NCBI RefSeq assembly: GCF_001510715.1
Contig: NZ_LMTJ01000005.1
Coordinates: forward strand, 202,360-266,359
Source: Bacillus sp. FJAT-29814
GTDB lineage: Bacteria > Bacillota > Bacilli > Bacillales > Cytobacillaceae
Direction: 5' to 3'
Length of the DNA: 64,000 bases
This document shows positions 48,186-56,567 of the stretch, in pieces. Below the pieces are notes generated by a model, which was given only the letters and a program-made list of their open reading frames with translations, did not search any database and was not told the DNA's origin. A program made the position numbers and the translations under genes. Position 1 is the stretch's first letter; the number at the start of each line of letters is the position of its first letter.

Positions 48186-49181
48186 ATGGCTTTTTCCCTG
48201 TTTTCAACCAAAAACCGCATAATAAATTTGATGCTTAACGACCACTCCATCCGCTTTCTAGAGTTAAAGCAGGCCAATCCTCCTGTTGCACTTAGGTGGG
48301 GTGAACGGTTCCTGACACCGGGCATCATCACTGATGGAAAAATCGTCAATCTCGATGCGCTTTCGAGTATCTTGGAAGAGTGTATCGATGAATGGAAAAT
48401 TCAGAAGCGTTCGATTCGTTTTATTGTGCCAGACCAGCTTGTCATCATCAGGAAAATCAATGTACCCGTCGATATTCAGGATGATGAGTTAAAGGGTTAT
48501 TTGTACTTGGAACTTGGCTCAACGATTCATCTGCCGTTCGAAGAACCTGTCTTTGACATTTATCCGCTTGGCAAAAACGGTAAGACAAGAGAACTGCTTT
48601 TATTCGCTGCACCTGAGGAACATGTAATGGGATATGAAGATTTGTTCTCACGGCAAAAACTCCATTCCGTGGCTGCGGATATATCGCCGTTGGCTTTGTA
48701 TCGGTTATACCATCAAATACATCAGCCAACTGAACATGAAGTTCTGTTTTCGGTTCAATTCGATTTAACAAGTGTCAATCTCAGTATTTTTGAAGGGACT
48801 GTTCCATTGGTCATGCGGACCTTTGCCATGGCATTTAATGTTGATCAATGGGAGGTAAAGCGTGACCTTAGAGGCTTAATTGCCTGTAAATACTTGGGTG
48901 ATGTTGATGAACTTGTTCTCCAGTTTGAAGACATTTTTAAAGAAATGAATAAACTAATCGATTACTACCGATATACGCTTAATAATGAAATTCATGACAT
49001 TTCAAAGATTCTCTTGCTAGGTGATCATCCGATGCTTCAAGCGGTGGAAGCTGAAATCAATGAACGTTTTGAGGTGCCGGTTGAAAAGATTACATTTAAC
49101 CCAGAATTTACGGATAAAAAAGATACCGTTCCAGATCATTTATTGGTACCGCTTGGACTTGCTTTAAAAGGGGTGGTTTAA
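48186..49181 (+). CDS. pilM: Type IV pilus actin-like protein PilM
   Basis: 331 residues of the PilM/actin-like ATPase group. Opens with NLMLNDHSIRFLELKQANPPVA; later segments include IRFIVPDQLVIIRKINVPVDI and LLLGDHPMLQAVEAEINERF. PilM is cytoplasmic and binds the N-terminal tail of PilN (here VEINLLPQKEP). It is more divergent than proteobacterial PilM but order and neighbours are decisive. RBS aagggg. Shares one base with pilN. Confidence 0.88.
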   Translation: MAFSLFSTKNRIINLMLNDHSIRFLELKQANPPVALRWGERFLTPGIITDGKIVNLDALSSILEECIDEWKIQKRSIRFIVPDQLVIIRKINVPVDIQDDELKGYLYLELGSTIHLPFEEPVFDIYPLGKNGKTRELLLFAAPEEHVMGYEDLFSRQKLHSVAADISPLALYRLYHQIHQPTEHEVLFSVQFDLTSVNLSIFEGTVPLVMRTFAMAFNVDQWEVKRDLRGLIACKYLGDVDELVLQFEDIFKEMNKLIDYYRYTLNNEIHDISKILLLGDHPMLQAVEAEINERFEVPVEKITFNPEFTDKKDTVPDHLLVPLGLALKGVV

Positions 49182-49969
49182 TGTTAGTTGAAATTAACCT
49201 GCTGCCCCAAAAGGAACCGAAGAAAATAGCGTTTTTTATTGTTCTAGCAGTCTTCGTTCTTGCGCTGATTTTTGCGAGTGTCTTCTATTACTTTCAAATC
49301 AGTTCAACAAAGATTAGTATCGAGTCTGTAAGCCGCGAAATTTCCATGACCCAAAAAGTCAGGGAAAAACAAGAACAAAAAAGCGATGTTGTTGAGTCTG
49401 CTGATTCAGTAAGCAAGCTGAAAAGTGCGATTGATTGGGCTGATACGTATCCAATTCAAACCATCCCTGTCATGCGTCACCTTACCTCGTTATTGCCAGA
49501 CCGTGGATTTATTCAGTCCTTTGGCTATACAGAGGCAGGGACAATAACGTTATCCGTACAATTTGACAGTTCCAGAGAAGCTGCTTACTTTTTGAATAGT
49601 TTAAAAGAATCAGAATGGATTGCTGATGTAAACCTAAGTTCATTAGCTGCAGTTGAGCAAAAAGATGAAAATACAGAGGGAACTCAAACCGGTACAACCG
49701 GAACAGATGCAACTGCCAGCGCTGCTGCAAATCCAGCAACTCAAAGCCCGACAAGTCCTACTGACACTTCGACTGGAGGAACTGCACCGTCTGGGACTGA
49801 GACAAATACAACCGGTTCTAATAACTCATCTGCTACTGCTGAATCAGGAAACAACCAAGTGATAAGTCCATATTTGCCGCGGTATAACGGACAGTTTGAA
49901 ATTACTCTTAACAAGACCAAGGTGAAGGAAATTGCCCAAAAGGATGAGAAGGGAGTGAGCGGTTCATGA
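49181..49969 (+). CDS. pilN: Type IV pilus alignment protein PilN
   Basis: 262 residues. The cytoplasmic start VEINLLPQKEP is the PilM-binding motif of PilN. One membrane helix (IAFFIVLAVFVLALIFASVF) and a coiled coil follow, then a ferredoxin-like part to about residue 160. Residues 165-225 are a Thr/Ser/Gly/Asn-rich low-complexity insert, not usual in PilN, before a final short domain. Overlaps pilO by 4 nt. Confidence 0.9.
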   Translation: MLVEINLLPQKEPKKIAFFIVLAVFVLALIFASVFYYFQISSTKISIESVSREISMTQKVREKQEQKSDVVESADSVSKLKSAIDWADTYPIQTIPVMRHLTSLLPDRGFIQSFGYTEAGTITLSVQFDSSREAAYFLNSLKESEWIADVNLSSLAAVEQKDENTEGTQTGTTGTDATASAAANPATQSPTSPTDTSTGGTAPSGTETNTTGSNNSSATAESGNNQVISPYLPRYNGQFEITLNKTKVKEIAQKDEKGVSGS

Positions 49970-50778
49970 AGCTTCATTTCTCTAAACGGGACAATTTAAT
50001 CTTGGCCGCTGTGGCTCTTGTTGTGATCCTGGTAATTGTCTATGCTCAATTTATTAAGCTGTCGCCTTTAAAAACTGATTTGGAAACCAAGCAGCAATCC
50101 CTGAAAACGGAACAAAAACTTCTGGAAGCTGTTACGCAAAAGAAAGTGGACAATACGAACCAGGTTGTCGAAGGCACAAGAGAGCTGCAAAAGGTGCTCC
50201 CAATCTTGCCATTACAAGAGCAATTGATCTTGGACCTGGAAAAAGCGGAAGCAGTTTCAAACAGCCAAATCCTATCGATGGCCTTCTCCAAGGACGGCGA
50301 AGTGGCCATGGAAACTTCTCAGCCTGCAGGGGAAGGGGAAGCCGCCCAGCAAAATCCTGATGGTCAGGCAGATCCTAATGCAGCCGGTCAAACACCAGCC
50401 GCTTCAGAAGGTGCTGCTTCCCAGAATGCAGCTGACCCGGCAGCTGCGCAACAGCCGGCATCACCTACATTAAAAAAATTGACTGTGCAGCTATCGGTGG
50501 AATCACCGAGCTATGTGGAACTAGAAAAATTTGTACAAACACTGGAAGCCTTAAAACGGATTGTTGTCGTGGAAGCCATTAATTATTCAGGCGGACAGGA
50601 GGCTACAACTGCCGAGCAACAGGCTGAAAAATTGACCTATTCACTGACCATTTCGGCATTTTACATGCCTGACTTGGCTGACCTGGCAGCAGACCTGCCA
50701 AAAATTGATGCCCCGGCACCTGCAGGTAAAACCAATCCATTACTTCAGCAGCCGGCAGCAACGAATTCACAGCCATAA
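49966..50778 (+). CDS. pilO: Type IV pilus alignment protein PilO-like
   Basis: 270 residues. Short cytoplasmic tail, one membrane helix (LILAAVALVVILVIVYAQF), coiled coil (SPLKTDLETKQQSLKTEQKLLEA), then a domain split by an Ala/Gln/Pro-rich insert at about residues 115-165. The C-domain (KLTVQLSVESPSYVELEKFVQTLEAL) is typical of PilO. Last gene of the pilus run; a terminator follows 41 nt after the stop. No PilP or secretin PilQ is present, as expected without an outer membrane. Confidence 0.88.
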   Translation: MKLHFSKRDNLILAAVALVVILVIVYAQFIKLSPLKTDLETKQQSLKTEQKLLEAVTQKKVDNTNQVVEGTRELQKVLPILPLQEQLILDLEKAEAVSNSQILSMAFSKDGEVAMETSQPAGEGEAAQQNPDGQADPNAAGQTPAASEGAASQNAADPAAAQQPASPTLKKLTVQLSVESPSYVELEKFVQTLEALKRIVVVEAINYSGGQEATTAEQQAEKLTYSLTISAFYMPDLADLAADLPKIDAPAPAGKTNPLLQQPAATNSQP

Positions 50779-50819
50779 ACAACATTACGAAGTTACAAAT
50801 ATTTTGACGAAACTCTATG

Positions 50820-50854
50820 ATAACAAGACGACAAAAGTCTTGTTATTTTTTTTT
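50820..50854 (+). terminator. Terminator of the pilus operon
   Basis: A perfect 10-bp stem ataacaagac / gtcttgttat with a 7-nt loop and eight Ts. Confidence 0.93.
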
Positions 50855-50907
50855 GCCGGTATGATAGGATGGAACAAATCACTGTCGAACGGAAAGGAGC
50901 TCAAATA

Positions 50908-51990
50908 GTGGACAAGCCTAAAAAAGGCCATACAATAACAATTAAATTAAATGGGGAAACTAAAAAGTTTAAAGAAGAACGAACAAAAAGTGAACCGGAA
51001 CCTATTATTGAACCTATTCCAAGAGTGATAAAAATAGACCCTGTACTATCTGAATCAGATGCTGACAAGGAAACAGCGGCAGCGCAAGAATCTGTCGATG
51101 AAAGCTTCGATTGGATCATTCCGGAATCCTCTGACGACGATATTGAGGAATATAAAATCGTTCCGCCTAAAAGCCCCAAAAAGAGCAGCAATAAAATTAT
51201 CACTCCTTTTTCGTTTAAAAATAAAAAGAGGCCGAACTGGCCAATCAGTCAATTTGTTTCTATTGTAGTGTTTGCTGTATTAATAGGCACAACCATTGGA
51301 GTTTTTATGTATAACCTTGTCATAACAGACTCAACTGAAAATCCGGCTGCACTGCCTACTGTTGTGGAGGAAGATCAGGGCGGTGAAAAAGAGGAACCTG
51401 GTAGTAAGGATAGTAAGGCAGTGTCCGCAGCTGTGCCCGAGTTATCCACCTATATGATTCAAGGTGGGGTATTTAGCTCTGAAGATGGCGCAAGTGAAAC
51501 TTTGAATGAAGTAAAAGAAAGTGGTATTCCAGCCCAAATCATCGAAATGGATGGCAAGCATTATCTCTTTTTCGGTGTTGCGGACTCCATTGAAACAGCC
51601 AAATCAATCGGCGGTCAATATAAAGAAACTGGAGTCGAAGATGCTTTTGCCAAACCGCTAGTAATTAAGGAAAAGAAAATTTCGGAGTTAAGTGAGAGTG
51701 AAAAGAGTTTTATTGAAGCGATACCAACAATCTACCAAACTCTTTCGAATGCAACCTCTGCAGCTATCGCGACTAAATCAATCTCAGAGGAAACGACCAA
51801 GACACTGACGGGAATAGAAGCGCAACTGAAGGCAACTGGGCTAAAAAATGACAACGTAAAAAAATTGAATGCTGAATTAACTTCGGCCAATGATAGCGTG
51901 AAGGCATTTCAAAAGTCAAAGAACAAAAAGGATCTTAGCGAAGCACAGCAACATTTGTTGAACTTTCTGTCCGCCTATTACTCCATGTGA
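50908..51990 (+). CDS. spoIIB: Stage II sporulation protein B (SPOR domain)
   Basis: 361 residues. Acidic cytoplasmic N-terminus beginning HTITIKLNGE, one membrane helix near residues 120-142 (FVSIVVFAVLIGTTIGVFMY), then an extracytoplasmic SPOR-like domain (YMIQGGVFSSEDGASETLNEV) and a helical tail. It localises to the septum and speeds engulfment in B. subtilis. GTG 50908 is preferred over ATG 50869, since aaaggag at 50893-50899 lies 8 nt before it. Order spoIIB-maf-radC-mreB matches B. subtilis. Confidence 0.9.
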   Translation: MDKPKKGHTITIKLNGETKKFKEERTKSEPEPIIEPIPRVIKIDPVLSESDADKETAAAQESVDESFDWIIPESSDDDIEEYKIVPPKSPKKSSNKIITPFSFKNKKRPNWPISQFVSIVVFAVLIGTTIGVFMYNLVITDSTENPAALPTVVEEDQGGEKEEPGSKDSKAVSAAVPELSTYMIQGGVFSSEDGASETLNEVKESGIPAQIIEMDGKHYLFFGVADSIETAKSIGGQYKETGVEDAFAKPLVIKEKKISELSESEKSFIEAIPTIYQTLSNATSAAIATKSISEETTKTLTGIEAQLKATGLKNDNVKKLNAELTSANDSVKAFQKSKNKKDLSEAQQHLLNFLSAYYSM

Positions 51991-52051
51991 CACTAAAACG
52001 ACATACAAATGCAACACTTGATATTTTCCGGGAAATTATTTTAGCATATTG

Positions 52052-52077
52052 CCTGCCCTAACGTGGGCAGGTTTTTA
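52052..52077 (+). terminator. Terminator of spoIIB
   Basis: A 7-bp GC stem cctgccc / gggcagg with a 6-nt loop and T-run, 61 nt after the spoIIB stop. Confidence 0.88.
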
Positions 52078-52099
52078 TTTACTAAAATTTTTTAAATTA

Positions 52100-52223
52100 T
52101 ATCTGCGATAAATTACAACTTATCTGCGGAAAAATTAATATATCTGCGGTAATTTCAATATATCTGCGAAAAAACAAATATATCTGCGATAATCAGCATT
52201 TATCTGCGATGACCCAAAACTAT
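52100..52223 (+). repeat. Repeat array D: six 20-21-nt units with TATCTGCG core
   Basis: Six head-to-tail units, each opening with TATCTGCG (then ATAA, GAAA, GTAA, AAAA, ATAA and ATGA) and continuing with about 8 variable AT-rich nt. Five units are 20 nt and the first is 21. The core resembles the TATCCGC part of array C. The array follows the spoIIB terminator and precedes maf. Confidence 0.88.
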
Positions 52224-52373
52224 GCCTTGCAAGTATCCCAACATTATATATATATTTGCATAAATTGACATATTTCTTCAAAATTTAATCATATAAAAAT
52301 TGTTTGCAGCGTTCATTTCTGATACGATTGATTTGTATCTCCCTAATGCGTTGCAAGAAGGTAAGGTGATGAC

Positions 52374-52946
52374 ATGCAAAACCTCATTTTAGCCTCTTCT
52401 TCTCCACGGCGAAAAGAACTTCTAGAAACTCTCCGCTTACCATTCGCAATTTCGAGCAGTGATGTGGATGAAAGCTTTGATCCGGCACTCTCCCCCGAGG
52501 AAGTAGTGATGGAATTGGCTGATCGCAAGGCCCAGGCAGTTTTTCAAAACAACCGGGATGCATTTGTGATTGGATCTGACACGATTGTGGTTGCGAATAA
52601 CAAAATTTTAGGAAAGCCAGCAGATGAGGCCGAAGCTTTTACAATGCTACAAAGTTTATCTGGAAAACAACATCATGTGTTTACTGGTGTCTCGATTGTG
52701 TCTCCAACGAACTCCACAAAGTTTTATGAAAAAACAGAAGTATGGTTCTGGGAGTTAAGTGACGATGAAATACGGTCATATGTGAAAAGCGGCGAACCGT
52801 TTGATAAAGCAGGAGCATATGGCATTCAGCAACTTGGAAGCATGCTTGTCAAGAAAATACATGGAGACTATTTTGCGGTTGTCGGCTTGCCGGTCGCAAG
52901 AACGGTGCGGGAATTGCGGCAGCTGGGCTATCAATTGCCGTATTAA
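52374..52946 (+). CDS. maf: Maf-family nucleotide pyrophosphatase
   Basis: 190 residues; hydrolyses non-canonical or excess nucleoside triphosphates such as dTTP and UTP, with reported effects on septation. Signature LASSSPRRKELLETL at the N-terminus, VIGSDTIVVANNKILGKP near residue 65 and GEPFDKAGAYGIQ near 143. Start ATG follows gaaggtgatg. Gene order as in B. subtilis. Confidence 0.95.
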   Translation: MQNLILASSSPRRKELLETLRLPFAISSSDVDESFDPALSPEEVVMELADRKAQAVFQNNRDAFVIGSDTIVVANNKILGKPADEAEAFTMLQSLSGKQHHVFTGVSIVSPTNSTKFYEKTEVWFWELSDDEIRSYVKSGEPFDKAGAYGIQQLGSMLVKKIHGDYFAVVGLPVARTVRELRQLGYQLPY

Positions 52947-52979
52947 TCTTCTACTCCCGAATCAAAGGGAGGAAGAAAA

Positions 52980-53669
52980 GTGTCCACAAATACATTAATG
53001 ATCCGTGATTTTCCTCAAGACGAACGGCCAAGGGAACGCTTTATAAACCATGGCCCGCAAAGCCTATCGAACCATGAACTAATTGCCATCCTGCTTAGGA
53101 CAGGAACCAAGGAAGAATCGGTACTGCAATTATCCAATCGGCTCTTGACCCATTTTGAAGGGTTACGTCTATTAAAGTCGGCAACATTGGAGGAAATTAC
53201 CGAAATCAAAGGAATTGGTTCGGCAAAGGCAATCCAAGTTCTGGCCGCTGTAGAAATCGGCCGGAGGATTGCCAACCTCAACTATAACGATCGGTATGTG
53301 ATTCGATCACCAGAGGATGGCGCTAAATATGTCATGAACGATATGCGCTTTTTGACGCAGGAGCATTTTGTTTGTCTCTATTTAAATACGAAAAATCAGG
53401 TGATTCACAAGCAGACGATTTTTATTGGCAGCTTGAATGCCTCGATTGTCCACCCTAGAGAGGTGTTCCGCGAAGCGTTTAAACGGTCCGCTGCCTCGAT
53501 TATCGCACTGCATAACCATCCCTCAGGAGATCCCACTCCGAGCAGAGAGGATATTGAGGTGACCAAGCGGCTGGCGGAGTGCGGAAAGATTATCGGCATC
53601 GACCTGCTCGACCATCTGATTATCGGAGAAAACAAGTTTGTCTCCTTAAAGGAAAAAGGATATTTATGA
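52980..53669 (+). CDS. radC: RadC-family JAB/MPN-domain protein
   Basis: 229 residues. Helix-hairpin-helix-like N-terminal part (ITEIKGIGSAKAIQVLA) and a C-terminal MPN domain with the metal motif HNHPSGDPTPSREDI near residue 175. Genetic work disfavours a DNA-repair role, and the biochemical function is unknown. GTG 52980 follows aaagggagg at 7 nt. Confidence 0.95.
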   Translation: MSTNTLMIRDFPQDERPRERFINHGPQSLSNHELIAILLRTGTKEESVLQLSNRLLTHFEGLRLLKSATLEEITEIKGIGSAKAIQVLAAVEIGRRIANLNYNDRYVIRSPEDGAKYVMNDMRFLTQEHFVCLYLNTKNQVIHKQTIFIGSLNASIVHPREVFREAFKRSAASIIALHNHPSGDPTPSREDIEVTKRLAECGKIIGIDLLDHLIIGENKFVSLKEKGYL

Positions 53670-53986
53670 TACTAGGTTTTTATTTGACGATAGGATATAA
53701 TATTAGTTATGATTTTTGAGGATTGTTTTGAATAGAGAGCTTTAAAACGTCTTATCTGATAGGTGATGAAAGTCTAACGACAATTGAAGATCAGTGAACG
53801 ACAATTAGAATCCATTGAACGACAGTAAGAACGTACTGAACGACAATTGGAATCCATTGAACGACAATAGAAACATGCTGAACGACAATTGCCACCATTT
53901 ACCCGCCAGGTAAGAAACATTTTTAAAACATCACCTGCCAATTAGTATTTGTTGCATTTCGTATCAGAAAGGGAGATACATTGATT
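53670..53986. other. Intergenic region between radC and mreB
   Basis: 317 nt with array E in its second half and an mreB ribosome site (aaaggga) at the end. No terminator or clear promoter was found; mreB promoters may lie within or upstream of radC, as known in B. subtilis. Confidence 0.55.
53776..53901 (+). repeat. Repeat array E: six exact 21-nt units with AACGACAATT core
   Basis: Six units of exactly 21 nt (126 nt in all), each with AACGACAATt or AACGACAGTa followed by 11 variable nt ending ...ATTG, ...CTG or ...GTG. Two of the variable parts are nearly the same (gaatccattg). The CGACARTT string recalls the second core of array C (CCGACAGTTA). The array lies before mreB. Confidence 0.9.
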
Positions 53987-55009
53987 ATGTTTGGAATTGG
54001 AACGAAGGACCTTGGAATAGATTTAGGAACCGCAAATACGCTTGTATTTGTGAAAGGGAAGGGAATTGTCTTAAGAGAGCCATCTGTCGTGGCGATGCAA
54101 ACCGATACAAAGCACATTGTTGCGGTCGGGAATGATGCAAAAAATATGATTGGCCGGACTCCAGGGAATGTAGTCGCACTAAGACCAATGAAAGACGGCG
54201 TCATTGCCGACTTTGAAATAACAGCGACGATGATGAAGCATTACATACGCCAGGCTCAGAAAACGAAAGGAATCTTTTCGGGCAAGCCTTATGTGATGGT
54301 GTGTGTGCCATCAGGAATCACGGCTGTAGAGGAAAGGGCAGTCATCGATGCGACCAGACAAGCTGGGGCGAAGGACGCCTATACGATTGAAGAGCCGTTC
54401 GCTGCTGCGATTGGCGCGAATCTGCCTGTTTGGGAGCCAACTGGAAGCATGGTGGTCGATATCGGCGGTGGAACAACCGAAGTAGCCATCATTTCCTTAG
54501 GCGGCATTGTCACCTCTCAATCGATTCGTGTTGCCGGCGATGAAATGGACGATGCCATCGTTCATTATATTCGTAAAAATTATAACCTAATGATTGGTGA
54601 CCGGACGTCGGAAGCCATCAAAATGGAAATTGGTTCAGCGGGAACACCGGAAGGCATTGACAATATGGAAATCCGCGGCCGCGATTTATTGACAGGTCTC
54701 CCGAAAACGATTGAGATTACCGCGAAGGAAATTGCTTCGGCCCTAAGCGATACGGTTTATGCGATTGTCGAAGCCGTTAAGAACACGTTGGAAAAAACGC
54801 CGCCGGAATTAGCAGCGGATATTATGGACCGAGGAATTGTCCTGACCGGGGGGGGGGCGCTGCTTCGCAATTTGGACAGGGTCATCAGCGAAGAAACAAA
54901 AATGCCGGTGTTGATTGCTGAAAATCCGCTTGATTGTGTCGCCATCGGTACAGGGAAAGCATTGGATCACATCCATTTATTTAAAAACAAAGCGAAGGAA
55001 TCGCGTTAA
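53987..55009 (+). CDS. mreB: Rod-shape protein MreB
   Basis: Actin homologue that guides lateral wall synthesis. The 340-residue form starts at ATG 53987 ([19 protein letters not shown]) after aaagggag; the TTG two codons earlier is less likely. ATP-site blocks [18 protein letters not shown] and [15 protein letters not shown] are intact. The last is encoded through a run of ten Gs at 54848-54857. First gene of mreBCD-minCD. Confidence 0.97.
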   Translation: MFGIGTKDLGIDLGTANTLVFVKGKGIVLREPSVVAMQTDTKHIVAVGNDAKNMIGRTPGNVVALRPMKDGVIADFEITATMMKHYIRQAQKTKGIFSGKPYVMVCVPSGITAVEERAVIDATRQAGAKDAYTIEEPFAAAIGANLPVWEPTGSMVVDIGGGTTEVAIISLGGIVTSQSIRVAGDEMDDAIVHYIRKNYNLMIGDRTSEAIKMEIGSAGTPEGIDNMEIRGRDLLTGLPKTIEITAKEIASALSDTVYAIVEAVKNTLEKTPPELAADIMDRGIVLTGGGALLRNLDRVISEETKMPVLIAENPLDCVAIGTGKALDHIHLFKNKAKESR

Positions 55010-55056
55010 CTTAAAAAGCGGACATACCGCCATTAGAAAAATAGAGGTGTACTATC

Positions 55057-55938
55057 ATGCCACAGTTCTTTTTGAATAAACGTCTGATCATTTTGCTAGT
55101 CAGCATAATTGTTCTCGTGGCATTGATTGGGTTTTCTTTACGGGAGAGGAGCAACCTAACCTGGCCGGAGCAGTTTCTGAAGGATACAACCGGCTGGGTT
55201 CAATCCCTGGTATCAAAGCCTGCGCATTATCTTGCAGGCTTTTTTGAAAATCTTCAGGATCTGCAAAATACTTATGAAGAGAATAAGGAATTAAAATCAC
55301 GGGTAGAAAAAATCGCCAGCCTTGAAGCAGAGGTTCAAGAGCTGAAAAAAGATAATAAAGATCTACGTGAAGTTCTCGATGAAACTAGAACCCTGAGAGA
55401 TTTCGAGCCACTGCCGGCAACTGTGATCGGCAGAAATCCTGATCGTTGGCATGAAATGATTATTATTGATAAAGGAAAATCAAATGGGATTAAGAAAAAT
55501 ATGGCCGTCGTCACGTCAAGCGGCCTGATTGGGAAAGTAAAAAGTGTCACCCAATTTAGCTCGACCGTACAGTTGTTGAGCGCAATGGACCCGAAAAACC
55601 GCATTTCCGCCGTCATTCAAGGCGAAACGGAGGTTTTCGGCTTTGTCCAAGGCTTTGATGATAAGCAAAAATTGCTGTTAGTAAAGGCCATTCCCTCAGG
55701 GGCAAAAATTGAAAAGGACCAAGCTGTGATTACCTCGGGATTAGGCGGAGTCTTCCCAAAGGGTTTGACAATCGGAAAAGTGGTTGAAGTGAAGCCTGAT
55801 CAATACGGTTTAAATCAAACGGCATTGGTCAAACCGGGTGCGGATTTTTATGATATCGAGAATGTCATCGTCATCAAACGGCTGATGACACAGCCTGAGA
55901 AAGGCGCTTTGAAGGACGGGAAGGAGGAGGAGCTGTGA
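55057..55938 (+). CDS. mreC: Rod-shape protein MreC
   Basis: 293 residues, bitopic: membrane helix near residues 8-24, a coiled coil (LQNTYEENKELKSRVEKIASLEAEVQEL) and a beta-rich extracytoplasmic domain with SGLIGKVKSV and TSGLGGVFPKGLTIGKV. It links MreB to wall synthases. Ends with an acidic/basic tail and overlaps mreD by 4 nt. Confidence 0.95.
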   Translation: MPQFFLNKRLIILLVSIIVLVALIGFSLRERSNLTWPEQFLKDTTGWVQSLVSKPAHYLAGFFENLQDLQNTYEENKELKSRVEKIASLEAEVQELKKDNKDLREVLDETRTLRDFEPLPATVIGRNPDRWHEMIIIDKGKSNGIKKNMAVVTSSGLIGKVKSVTQFSSTVQLLSAMDPKNRISAVIQGETEVFGFVQGFDDKQKLLLVKAIPSGAKIEKDQAVITSGLGGVFPKGLTIGKVVEVKPDQYGLNQTALVKPGADFYDIENVIVIKRLMTQPEKGALKDGKEEEL

Positions 55939-56450
55939 AAAAATTCCTTCTTCCTCTTTTGTTTTTATTTCTTTTTATTTTTGAAAGTATCGTTATTCAA
56001 TTTTGGCCGGCGGACAGCTTTGAATCCCGGATATTGGCGCCAAGGTTTCTGTTTGCCGCCTTGGCATTTTTAACGATTTATGTGGGGAAAAAGCAAGGGA
56101 TTATTTATGCGGCCATCTTCGGCCTCCTGTTTGACGTTGTATATGTCGAGGTGATCGGCATTTATTTATTCCTTTACCCGTTGATATGTTATCTGATCAC
56201 TAAATTAATGCAGGTGATTCATAACAACATTATCGTTGCTTTCCTAGTCTCGATGTTCGGGATAGCCTTGCTTGAAGTTGGCGTGTATGAACTCAATTAC
56301 TTGATTCATGTCACAAGCATGGCGTTCATCGATTTTGTCAATTTGCGTTTGTATCCAACCCTTATCTTAAATGCGATCTTTCTAGTTGTGGCCGCCTATC
56401 CTTTTAAGCGCTGGTTTGAGAAGCATGCCGAAGTCTTGAAGGAAGAATAA
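55935..56450 (+). CDS. mreD: Rod-shape protein MreD
   Basis: 171 residues with about five transmembrane helices, a common MreD layout. GTG start overlaps the mreC stop (GTGA). Family features are weak by eye, but position, length and topology make it secure. A hairpin at 56470-56512 separates it from minC. Confidence 0.93.
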   Translation: MKKFLLPLLFLFLFIFESIVIQFWPADSFESRILAPRFLFAALAFLTIYVGKKQGIIYAAIFGLLFDVVYVEVIGIYLFLYPLICYLITKLMQVIHNNIIVAFLVSMFGIALLEVGVYELNYLIHVTSMAFIDFVNLRLYPTLILNAIFLVVAAYPFKRWFEKHAEVLKEE

Positions 56451-56469
56451 ATTAAAAGAAGGAGATTGG

Positions 56470-56512
56470 ACACCCCATGGCGAATTTTTTTAAGATGGGG
56501 TGTGTTTTGATT
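56470..56512 (+). terminator. Hairpin between mreD and minC
   Basis: Stem acaccccat / atggggtgt (9 bp) with a T-containing loop and a gtttt tail. It may partly terminate mreBCD before minCD. Confidence 0.6.
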
Positions 56513-56567
56513 GTAATCATCCAGAGTGATACTGAAATGTGTTTTTATTATGAGGTGAAATTTCTCC

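Larger units (their letters stand above)
51991..52373. other. Intergenic region between spoIIB and maf
   Basis: 383 nt. It contains the spoIIB terminator (52052-52077), array D (52100-52223) and an AT-rich stretch with TTGACA at 52265-52270 but no well-spaced -10. No coding frame is supported. Confidence 0.6.

Noticed and set aside
13565..53901. CRISPR arrays as an explanation of the repeats
   Set aside because: Units are 20-21 nt with degenerate cores of about 10 nt and no separate unique spacers of constant length; no cas genes in the window.
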